From Clavelina lepadiformis (lineage: Eukaryota; Chordata; Ascidiacea; Aplousobranchia; Clavelinidae), in contig NC_135245.1 in the NCBI RefSeq assembly GCF_947623445.1, forward strand, positions 17,739,501 to 17,803,500: a stretch of DNA of 64,000 nucleotides, given 5' to 3'. The notes below the pieces were generated by a model. That model was not told the origin of the DNA. It worked only from the letters and a program-made list of their open reading frames with translations, and did no database searches. How positions within the stretch are numbered: the stretch's first letter is position 1; each line of letters begins with the position of its first letter. Of this stretch, positions 49,589-61,300 are shown piece by piece. The translations under genes and the position numbers were made by a program.

Positions 49589-51466
49589 ATGGCGTTTGGT
49601 AAACGTCATTTACGCTTTTTGCTTTTAATTTTCCTATTGATTCTGACGATGAAAAAAATAATAAACTTGAGAAAAGAAAGCAACTTCATTTCAAGCTTTC
49701 GAAAAATAAAAAGTAAATTAGAAAGTTTGTTTAAGATGGATGGATAAAACAATACAAACTTATATACAGCATGAGTTCGTTTTAATAATTACGCAAAAAT
49801 TAGCCTCTTTTTAAATTGTTCTTTAAAAAATAACGATTAACCAGTAGTTTTAATTAGTGCAAGAACCACTTAAGCTCCATCCGCTTTCGTCGAAAGAACC
49901 ACACAGAAGTAGAATGCTTGAGATGCGGGAGAAATGCAAGGGAAGAGACCAGGAAGTCGGAAATATTCTCTCCAGCACATTCAAATACAACGATCAGCTA
50001 AAGCTGGTCATGTGTGAAGTGCCGAAGGTAAAAAACTGCTTCAGAGCAACTTTTAAACTCTGCATGGTTATAAGATAAACATTGAGTAGATATCTAAGCG
50101 TCAGATTTGTACCTCAATTTTAGTCGTGTTTAATAATTGAGAAAAATACATATACATGACATACAATACATGTAGGTGGCAAGCACTACTTGGCAAATAT
50201 TATTACTTCGTCTGGGAGGATTCAAAGGGAACATAACAAAAGATCTTCGTAAACGATGGGACTACGCAAAAATTCCAAACAAGCAATTTATTCAGTTAAT
50301 ATTTTATGCTGCACATAAGAATACGATCAATGTAAAAGTCTGATCGAACGTGACTTAGGCTATAACTTTGCTCTTATTTTCGCGATTTTGCGCTGTAGGC
50401 TCAAAAGCCAAACCGAAGCTCTGGCGCGCATGGCAACCTACACAACCTTCTTTCTAACGCGACATCCTTTCGAAAGACTTGTCTCAGCTTATTTTGACAA
50501 GTTTTCAGGACGAAGCACTTATGAATATTACAAGAAAAATGTCGGGAGAGCGATTGCTAGAGCTCAAGCGAAAGCGCATTTGTATGGATTGCATGACAGG
50601 TAGCCTATAAAGAATTGTTAACATACTTTATTAAAAGTGATTTAAAACTTGTCTTTGTCGCTTTGTAATGATGATTTCCGAGAAAATGTTAACTTTGAAC
50701 AAAATAAATCTCACTAGCATCTTCCATGATGACCTGTTGGAAAAAGAAGATTTTAAAAAGCTAGATTCCAAGGAAAAAAGCGAAGTGATCCAATACATCC
50801 ACATCATGAAAACTGGAGAAATCTCCTTTCCGCAGTTTGTGAAGTAAATCATCGAGCTCTCTTACCATTTAGAAGCTTAGATTTATTCTTTTTTCCATAA
50901 TGCCGTTGAGGTCATTCAGCATAAACTATACGTTCTTATAGACCTATATAACTCTCGGTCTCGCCTTACTTACTGATCTTATCTATACATGCTCCTAAAA
51001 TATCTTTAAACGTTGAATATATTTTCAATGCTTCCGAAACATTGTAGTATGGACTATTATTGTCTTTTAGTTGGCGCATCATGAAAATTAGTATTTTCCC
51101 GACTGCAGGTATCTGATTGGATACAAGAAAAACAACAACGTAGAAAAAATGGATAACCACTGGTTGCCGCAAATGCAGATCTGCCGACCGTGTGCGTTCA
51201 GTTACAGCTACATAATTCGCTTCGACAATCTTACCAACGAATCCAACAAACTGCTTGACTATATTCAGACACAAACTACAACGGAAACGTTGCCTAAAGG
51301 CCCTCGAATAACATTCCCTGGCAACAATCGGCCATTTGTTAAACACGAAGAAACAGAAAAAATGCTGAAACAGATTTCAGACGAAGATGTCGAAATTTTA
51401 AGAGAAATTTATGCTGACGACTTTTCTGTTCTCAACCATGATCCTCATTTATATCGAGGGCATTAG
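49589..51466 (+). CDS. Golgi carbohydrate sulfotransferase (HNK-1ST/CHST8-14 family), six exons
   Basis: Exons 49589-49712, 49858-50027, 50176-50294, 50399-50599, 50718-50843 and 51109-51466 (TAG) give 365 residues, all GT-AG with matching phases. Residues 8-22 are a type II signal anchor after a short basic tail, as in Golgi enzymes. The 5'-phosphosulfate loop is C-E-V-P-K-V-A-S-T-T-W (94-104). The 3'-phosphate motif is T-R-H-P-F-E-R-L-V-S-A-Y (158-169). The late H-W-L-P-Q-M-Q-I-C-x-x-C and Y-I-I-R-F-D-N-L motifs complete the family pattern. It should transfer sulfate from PAPS to glycans; the exact acceptor cannot be read. AATAAA follows near 51650. The minus-strand fragment at 39.6-40.1 kb is a decayed relative. 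Confidence 0.87.
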
Positions 51467-54400
51467 CTTTTGCTACGTCATGGCATCATTTCTGCATTGT
51501 CAATGGTTGTACAGAAGGTGTTGATATTTTATTTTCAAAGCAACAAACAAAGTATGGCAGTAAGCTTGTGACGTAATCGCCACGGTGATTGCCTTAGTTA
51601 TATGAAGATACTGTATTTGTTTGCAAAACCGTATATACTTACGTCACTAAAATAAATTGCATTTTTATAAGGATTGTATTTCTGTCTTAGTAGTATACTA
51701 GTTATGCATAATTGTTTTTAACGTAACAATGTGTTTTGCATTTGTTTTAACTTTTGAAATTAGGCACGTAAATTCGTTTACAAAACCTTACGCATTTTAC
51801 GTCGCATGTTACACTGATCACGTACCATTTGACGTCATATCGAACAACGCCTTTCATAGAAACGAAAACACTGTAAAATAAATGCTAAGCAACATTTTTT
51901 AATATTCAATATTTTTTATTTGTCGTTTAAAGAAATCCAGATGCTTCTTATCTGGGTAAAATATTCATGATTCGACGCCCAAATTGTTCGCAATTAAAAG
52001 TTATATAGAAGTGCGTTATTTATTTCCATTGTTAAGTAAGCAATAAAACTTTGGGTTGATACAATTGAATTTGATTGTGTGAAACGTTTGGCGGTTAATT
52101 CAATTAGGTTTCCCTGGCTAAAGTGTCAAAAAGTGAGAAAATAAATACTATAGCCGATTGGTAAGTCATTGGCTGATATACCGAGTCTTTTAATTAGAAA
52201 TTTCCAGATAAGAAAATTTAAGCATGATTGTTTGCGGCCAACCAAGGCAAAATAATAGTGTAATGTCTAATATGGCTCATACGCTTAAAATGTGGGCACC
52301 ACTGCTTTATGTGGTGCACAAACACATTAGAGTAGAGTTGAAAACATTTTTATAAAAGCTGCTATGTTTTTTTCATTTTCATTCATTTTAGCAAGATTAT
52401 TTTTGTGTGACGTACTGTATGTGCTTAACTATGGATTTTTCCAAGTCAAATTGACGGCTGTTTACATATCACTAAAGACTAATAAAGTGTTATAAACTTG
52501 CAGCTTGGAATAACTCACCACTTGATGGCACAATCGAAATTAGAGTTACTACAAATTAGGGTTTCAACGGAGTGCTGTGCCGGCCTTCCCACGTAGACTA
52601 ATCGTACCAAGTAAATGGTGATGCAGTAACGAGAACGTAAGATAAGTTGTCGAATACGAAGGGTAGACTACTCCAAGGTCGCGCAAATGGTTTTTTGCTC
52701 CATTTAAATCAACGCAATTGCACCTAGCGCACAACCGAGTTGCCTCCGTTTTTTGCTTTGCAATCGGTTTGCATTTTATCAATTCCATTTCCAACGAAGT
52801 TTGTAGGCTACCGTTGGGATTGGAAGATATTTCTCCGTCCGCCAATAACGTCGATTTGTACGAGAATTTAACATAGAGCCAGCTACCGGTGACTAAACCA
52901 ACTTTGTTACCGAATAACTTGTAATGAAATGATTGTTTATCGTTCCTTAGCCTGTAAGGACGACCACTTCAATTACAAAGTTTGTCTGTAGAATTGTTGT
53001 CTGTCCTCGATGATAAATGAGTCTCCGGTCGTTGTTTCGCTTCTCTTAATCTTAGAATCAATTGTATACCATGACAACTGTATAAACTGGTTATATTGTT
53101 TCTTGTTTAAACGATTACATTAAATAAGACCTTGTGACAGCTACATAATAAAGTCGACCACTTTCTATGGTTAACTTCGTAGACTGTGACGCATTGAACA
53201 ACTATGAATAACAACACACGCAAAGCAGGCATGCACGACATTTTTGTCACGACTTAATACGACAAGCAGAGAGGAATCGATTACGTAACGCAATGCTTTG
53301 CTTTGCCGATTTCCGTAAACAAGTATTCTATGCAGCATTCGATTTGCAAGCAATTTTATAATATCATCACAAACTCGTCACTTGGTGACGCAAACGAAAT
53401 CGAGTTTCAACGGTGGGCCGGGACGAATCATCTTACGTATGCTTGCCGGGGTTGTTTTTCCGACTATTTATAGAGATATTACGCTTTTAATATTAACTAT
53501 AAATTAGTTCGTACATTTGAGTGGTGCCTGGAAGACGCCATGTAATTGGGATTCCCCTTTTTTCTGAAATTTGTTTATTTTTGTTGTTTCTGTGAGGTTG
53601 GGGACCGGGGTATATTGCGTGTGGATGGTTGTGATTAGTACGTCGAACATCAGTTTGGCGTACATTAGCAATACGCCGCTTGACCGTTGGTCACGCCGAA
53701 GATCTTCAAGTTTTTTTTTTATCAAAGGATGATCAGATTTCTCTTCTTCCTACTAGTCTAGAGTAGGGTTACCATATTTTCGTGGCCTAAAATCCGGACA
53801 CTCTTTAGTGCCCACTAGCGGTTTTTAAAAATGAGGTATGAACATATTGTCTGTCAATATGACGTCACACTAGCAATGCTTTGCCTATCCATTGTATACC
53901 GGAGTGGATTTTTGAACATAGTGTCGTGAATTCACTAGGCTATTGGACTATTTTTGATTTGATCTCTAGGCTAGGGTTAGGCTATGGTGATCTCTAGGCT
54001 AGGCCGCTAGGGTCTAGGTCAGACTCGTCGCGTGTAACGTGTTGGACACCTCTGATTTACAGGATTATTCCCGCAGTTCTAATTCCCCCAAAACGCCCAT
54101 CATAAAATTCCGGACATTTGAGCATTTTTTAAAATTCCTCCCGGACGCAAAATTTAACCCTACATTCCGGACATGTCCGGAATTTTCCGGACGGTATGGC
54201 AACCCTAGGAGTCTAGACTCTACAAGCTTCAAGTTAATCAGACATGGTTACTTTGCACACTTCTTTATTTTTTGTTAGATCAAAATGTTTGGTCATTGTA
54301 TCTAAAATAATGTCAAAAGAACTGTTTCATATTAATCTTACATCATTTTGTTCTTACATCACGTAAACAGGGGCATAAATTGTCTGTCTTTCTAAGCAAT

Positions 54401-55331
54401 GTTGAAAGACCGAAAGCATTCTCTGATGCCGAAGAGCGTATACACTAGTCCATATCATTCAAACATGTGGTAGTTGGGGTCAGGATCTTTTCTCACATTT
54501 TATTCTTCAATCTCATTGATTCTAAACTTCTAATCCGCAGCATTGGATTAGTTGTGTTTATGTACCCACATGTATTTTTCAGCTTGATTGTATTAGACCT
54601 TTAATTTGTACTCTGTAAATCAGATTGTTAAAACCTCCTCTGTTTTGAAAACATTTTTTGTGTGCGAAGTACAGTAGCTGACTTTACTCAAAACTGGTTT
54701 TACCATCAAATCTCCTTTACTGCAGGGATTAAGATAGCCGTGCAACTGTGCTTTTTTAGCATACATACAGTATGATACTTTAAGTCAAGCAAATTACAAA
54801 TCATCAGCGCTGTTCTACCATCAGTCAGTATATACAGTAGCACATTACACACCTAAGTAACCGTAGTCTCATCCATTTGCTCTGACAGCTTTTCTTCTTT
54901 TCACCAGAAGTCAGGTCTCTTCTTTCTGAATTTACATACCGTACAATATGTGAAAATAACTTACTGCAGGCTTAACATAGGATTGTGCACAATTATGTTG
55001 AAATTTCTCTTTAAGTCTTTTCAGCTTTAAAAATTTATGGTAACAGTACAATGGATTACCTTTGAGCTGTCGTTTAACGTATGTGTATCAACATACCGAT
55101 ACCCTGCTACTTTCTGATCTAAAATTATTAATGTTCTCAATATTAAATGCAATTTGTTACTGGCATACACCTAATCTAATCTGAATTGGATTGAATTGTC
55201 AGTGTCACACTGTGTTTACTTCAAACTGAAACAAATGTAATTTCTGCACACCGGTAAAGATCATTTAACATGGTAAGTGACTATGGTTTGTCTATCGTGA
55301 ATTACTATCATAGTGTTGACCATTTGAATTG
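51467..55331. other. Gene-poor stretch
   Basis: No supported exon. Segments at 52510-52600 and 53375-53440 share a diverged cacttg(a/g)tg..aatcga..tttcaacgg pattern. A possible MITE lies at 53766-54209. Confidence 0.4.
53766..54209. mobile_element. Possible MITE with TAGGGTT(A/G)CCATA ends
   Basis: The left end tagggttaccatattttcg and the right end cggtatggcaaccctag are approximate inverted repeats. Both sides then carry ccggac-rich sequence. The interior contains short direct repeats of gatctctaggctaggg. The target duplication is unclear. Confidence 0.5.
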
Positions 55332-58300
55332 ATGTGTTTGAAGAATGATGGGTTATTTACAAAAGACTTGCTGAATTACAATGCCCAAGAATTCCTCACC
55401 AGCTGGAATGAAGATGACTTGCTTGGGTCTGGTGGTTATGCTTGTGTTCGAAAATGTCAGCATCCTAAGCTTGGAGAGATTGTGGTGAAATGTTTTGCGA
55501 CTTGTGGGTCCAATGTGAAACAAGACAAAGTTTTCGAAGAGTATAGAAATGTTCTTGCTTGTTTTGCTTAGTGCCTATGTGAATAGTGATTTGATGCTTG
55601 TCGCTTATTCCTTGTTAAATGTAATGTTTTTTTTGGAAAATAATGACCTGCTTTGCTTGCAGGACTGCCCGCGAAGCAAACGTGCTTGTTCGGTTGAAGC
55701 ATAAAAATGTTGTGAAAGTGCATGGAATGACTCTTTGGCTGAACTCCCTTGGAATTGTGATGGAGATAATTGAAGGTGAAAATTTGGAAGATTTTCTCAT
55801 TGTGCAGGATCCAGAATGTGTTCCCTGGGGACTGAAGATGAAGTTTGCGGAGGAAATGGCCGATGGTCTGTCCTATTTACACCATCACGACAGGAGAAGG
55901 GCTTTTGTTCATGGTGATCTGAAACCACAGAACATCTTGCTTACCTGCGATTTGCAGTTAAAAATTGCCGATTTTGGTTCGGTTACGATAAATTTAGCGA
56001 CAGGCATTTCAAAATCGTCAATTGAAGTGGCGCCGACTACACAACACACAGCGTTTTATGCTGCTCCAGAGTTTTTAGATGATCCAACAATTCAACGTAC
56101 TTGTTCTATGGATGTTTACAGGTAATATGGCACAAATTTTATTTGTTCAGGTTAATTAAATAAACAAAGTGGAAAATGTTGAAATATTAAGATACCAGAT
56201 GGTTACAATCAACGCAGGTAAATCTGAAAAAAAGAAAGTGTGAATCTAGCTTAATCTTTTTTAGTTTTATCATCGTTTTTTGTGAATAGTTTCCCGTTTA
56301 ATCCCAAGTTTTGTTTTTAACTTTGCAGTTCTGCACTGATTGAGTATGAGATTATGACACAAAAGCAAGTTTTTAAAGGCGTCCATCCTCATATTATATT
56401 GGAGTTGATCATTAGAAGAGGCCTTAAACCTGATGAAAGGATTCTTGCCAGTGTGGAAAAATCGTTGGAGAATCGACCCGATGATCTGGAAATATTTCAC
56501 ATAATTGAAAACGTAATGAGAAAAAGTTGGGATTTTGATCCACAAATACGCCCTGATATCAGAGACGGTATTCCAATAATATACAATACAATTTTTAATT
56601 TTTTGTGTGGTATGAGTTGAATGATTTGCAAAAACTTTTTTCATGTTGGGTTTCATGCATCATTCAGTGCACGCCACATTAAACAAAGCCTGGACAAAAC
56701 TGAATAAAGACCAGCTTAACACCGACATTGAGAAACTGAAGCCACTCACTGCTTCAATGGAAGAACAGATCAAATGTGTTAAAGTAGGACTTGATGAATT
56801 TAAAGCTCCATTTAGAAACACTAAAGCCCCAGGTACGTTACTGCATCTGTTTTGTGTTGCATTGTTCATTGGGTTTTACCCCAAGGATATCGCTATTGTA
56901 ATAAATATTTTGTATGATTTTTAGTACTACTGTAGTTGTTTTAGTTTTGTACCAGTTAAATTAAAACGATTTTTAAGAGAGTTCAAGACGTGATTACTGT
57001 TTGGTTAATGTTTGGTTCATTATACGCTTTCTTAAGATATCAAACATACTGCACCAGCCAAGGAAGAGGAGAAAGTGTTCAGTGAAAAGCTGACATTTCG
57101 CTGCCCGGGTCTCTGGCGTCACATATCGAGCGCTGCTTGGCAAAGCATAAAGAGACATGCTGAGGCGATGTCTAATTGCAACATCACGCATGTTATTGTA
57201 CGTTTGTTGTAGAATATTAAAACGTTTATAGTTTGTTCCATTTTTGAACTATGGTCCAATTGAAACTGTTTTTAACTTTTTTGGCATTGTTGTTTACTAT
57301 TTTTGAAATATGTATTTATTGTCTTTGTAGGGCCCCACTCATAAAAAGCAATCTGTACTTCCACATAGGTAATAGAAGTCTGCTGTTTTAATTTTTATCG
57401 GTAGTTATTGCGACATTGTCACAACTGCTTAGTGTGGATGATTGTAAATGGCTGTTTGTTTTTGTCACTACATATGACATGATACATTACTGGCATAGCT
57501 TAATGTTCTGTTATTGTGGAGTCAATCAATCAATCAACTATTTTCCAGTTTGATGTTAACAACATTCATGAAATGTATTATGCTATAAAGTGCCATGATC
57601 CAAATTTAATTGTTACATTTGTGTAATAGCTTTTTAGCTGATTGCTTTCTTGCAGCTCACGCAAAGTTGGAAAAATAGATGTTAGTGTTACATGTGGTGA
57701 CATCACAAATGTGACCTCTGATGTCATTGTCAATGGTGTTTTACCCAGCTTCATTCTGAAACATGGTAAGTTTTAAGCAGTGCCTACCAAATTAAGTAAG
57801 ATTTAGATGTGTGAGAATACATATAATGAATTTGTTATTGATGCAAACCCAAATCTGCCATTTGTGCTTTTCATACATAGTCAAAGCACAGTACAAGCAG
57901 GGAAATTATGCTTGAGTTTGTCATATATTAATGAAGAATAGATATTTACTTATTTTCGGCTTAATTAAAATTGCCAAACATTCTCGTAAACGTTCTATCA
58001 TCTTTAAAGTCAATCATACAAAGCAAAGAGTTTGTTCCTGTTTTCTTACTTCTTACGAAATAAAGATTCCCTCAAATCTACGAACAAGATAGATATACAT
58101 TTATGAATATGTTGCTAAATGAGCATTCTTAATGCAGTACCTTGTTGAATTGGCAGGAGACATATCCTCCACCCTAATCAAAAAAGCTGGCAATGAAGTT
58201 CAAACTCAATGCAATAACAATCCTTTCATTAAGACGAAGACTCTGAGGATAACAGGAGTAGGAAAACTTTCTTGCAAGTATATCATCCACTTGGTTATTC

Positions 58301-61300
58301 CACAATCTCTTTTGGATTATGCTGAAAACATCAGGACTGTTTTGGAAGAAGCTGAAAAGCTTCATGTTACATCCGTTGCTTTTCCTGCACTTGGCACAGG
58401 TACAATCTAATGCTACTTTTCACAGATGCTATTTTCAAACATAATATAATTTCTATGTTTATATATGGTTGATGGGGCTAGCATAAGAAATATTCTGTAA
58501 TTATCTCTTTGCGTTATTAGGTATTAGAATTAAAACTTCATCTTGAATAATACCATTAGCAATTTATCATTACATACCTTCGCCTAGGAGGTTATTTTTT
58601 TACTTTTCATTGTGAACAGTATTGTTGGAATACATATTATCAAATTTTTGATGAAATTTTTAGGATAACTTGGCTATGATACAAGAAACAACCGATTAAA
58701 TTTTGGGGTTAATAATTGCACCAGAAAGTGCAGACCCACGCCATATTTACTTTCCCCATTTTGTAAGAGAGTCAAGGTACCAGCTTGCCCTGAGAGAAAA
58801 AGCGTACGCAGACATGTGAGAAAAACAGAAATGTTGCCTCCGGTGTTTGTTGTACGTTGGCGATTTCAATGATTAAGACTTTTTTTATCGTGGGAAAATA
58901 TTGAACAGTCTATATGTCCATTCAGTTTTACACCAGTTGATTAGTGTGTTAAGTAAAAATATAGCATACGTCAGCATTTCTTCTATTTATCAAACTTACT
59001 GACTACAAACAGGTAGCAGCCTAACATTTTGCATTGCTGTGAACTGCACTTGTTTATAAGCTGTAAAGAAAGACATGTAGCAAACAGTTACAGGCCACCC
59101 TTAAAATTACATCACACAGCTTGTTGGCAAGCAGAGGCTAATATGCTGAGAAATCGATCTATGGGTCAACCGGTGTTGGAGATGTAGTTTGCGTTAGATT
59201 TTCTTATTATTGGGTTAAACATATGCTACTGGGCAGACAGTGAAATAATTTTAAACCCTGCAGTACCATAATGGAATGTGATCAAAGAATGCTACATTAT
59301 GACAAACGCCACATCAGAATATTCTGCTGTCTTGGCAGGGGTATAAGCATTTCCTTGTACGCTTTTTTAGTTTTACTTTTTTGTGTTTGTGTGAATGATG
59401 AATTTCAAGATGTAAAATTACTGAAGGTTTAACAAGGCTGAGCCCAGAAAGAGTGGCAAGATGCGTGCTGCGCGGAATAGAAATGTTTTCATTACATCGG
59501 GTTGAGACCACAACAATACAGAAAATTGCGCTGGTTATTTTTAAACCATCTATGCTTGTTCATTTCTGGAAACCGCTGGTGTACTTCAACGGTAAAATTT
59601 TTTTCTTGTACTAAGGTGCCGATAGTTAATATACTGATACTGTTTTAGATAAATAGTTGAAAAATTGTTAATACTGATGAAGATGTGTTGATTTTATTTG
59701 TAGACTTTAACAACCTATTGAGTAAAAAATTCTATATGCTACTTTTGGTTAGCCAAAAGTAAATCCTTTGTCCGAACACTTTTAAAAGATATGAGATTCC
59801 ATGGCTTAAAGGATGACGGCATGGATATGAAGTACAATGAACTTTCTGTTTCCATTCGGGAAGGGGATATCTTCGATGATGATTCTGACGTCATTGTGAA
59901 TGGAATATTGGAGGCTTATACTACTGACTTCCATTTTGCTCTTGGCATGTAACTTGTACAAACACTCAGTAACAATATACTGTTGTCCCTTTTCATAACA
60001 AGACAGTTAAAACATATATATCACGGCTGGAAAAATAATTTTTAGAACACTTTTATGTGATAAATAACTTCGCAATATTGTTCTAGGTGTGCTTTCAAAT
60101 AAGCTTTTGCATATGGCCGGTGAAGAGATTGAAAGACAGTGCAATCAGAATCCAATTATGAAATCGAAACACCTACGAGTTACAGACAAAGGAAAGGTTC
60201 CTTGGAAGTTTGTCATACACCTTCTTATTCCAGAGAAGATAGAGGTTTATGTGGAAAGGATGTTTCATGTCCTTGAAATTGCAGAGAAACTTGAAGTGTC
60301 TTCTCTTGCTTTGCCTGCTATTGGGGCGGGTAAAGACAGAATATGCTTCTTTTATTTATTTGCGAAAAATCTTTTAAACCTACTCAAACTTATTACTCGG
60401 ACTCAGCTATGAAACTTCGAAACAACAATTTGCGTTCCTATTCTGTATTTTTGTTTGTAAATGGATTGGATGTAAATCGCAAAATTATTTCATTGGAATG
60501 ATATAATGTACAGGTGGCGTTGGTCTTCCAGTAGCTAACGTCGCTTCGTCCATCTCCGAAGCTCTGGAAAAGTTTGCTAAGAGCAAACCAAAGCATGTTA
60601 AGAGAATCCGTGTGGTTTTGTTCAATCCAGGCCATCTTTCAGCTTTTCAAGCCAACATAATTGCAAGAAAAAGTGATTTGTCAAAATTTTCTTCGTTTCA
60701 AAACCATTTGTGTAAAATACAGTAAAATAATCTGAATACTACTTACTTCTTAGTTCTTTTTGTTTGTGTTTATTTAGTTTGTCACAATCGTTAAAAAAGT
60801 TGCATGCAACGTAATAGCATCCCAGATCGGTTTTGATTTTTCGTTGTGTTTTCAGATGTTATGACATGTGGGAAACGACAAAGGCAAATAGCAGAGTCAT
60901 TTTTGGCAGCAGTTACAAAGGAGGAAAATATTCTGGAAGTAGAAGTGTCAAGCCAGAGTGAAGAAAATGTGAAAGAGGTAATTTGAAAATATCACCTAGC
61001 TTTTTTCTTGATTGGTCTCGTTTGCCTTTTTTTTGTTGCTTCTTTAAACTGCTTGTAATTACGCAAATTTTCCATTATTCATAAGTAACAATATTAGGGT
61101 CATAATTGGAGCCCATAACAGTTACGAAGAGCAAATTATTGCGGAGTTTAATAACTGATTTGTTCTTAGGCCAAGGAAAAAGTTGAATCCTTGATGAATC
61201 TCTACATAAGCAAACTGGTAATCACGGACAGAGTTATACCAAACTTCGAAGATAACGACATGATTGATATTTACTTTACTGCTATGAAGCACCAAGTGGT

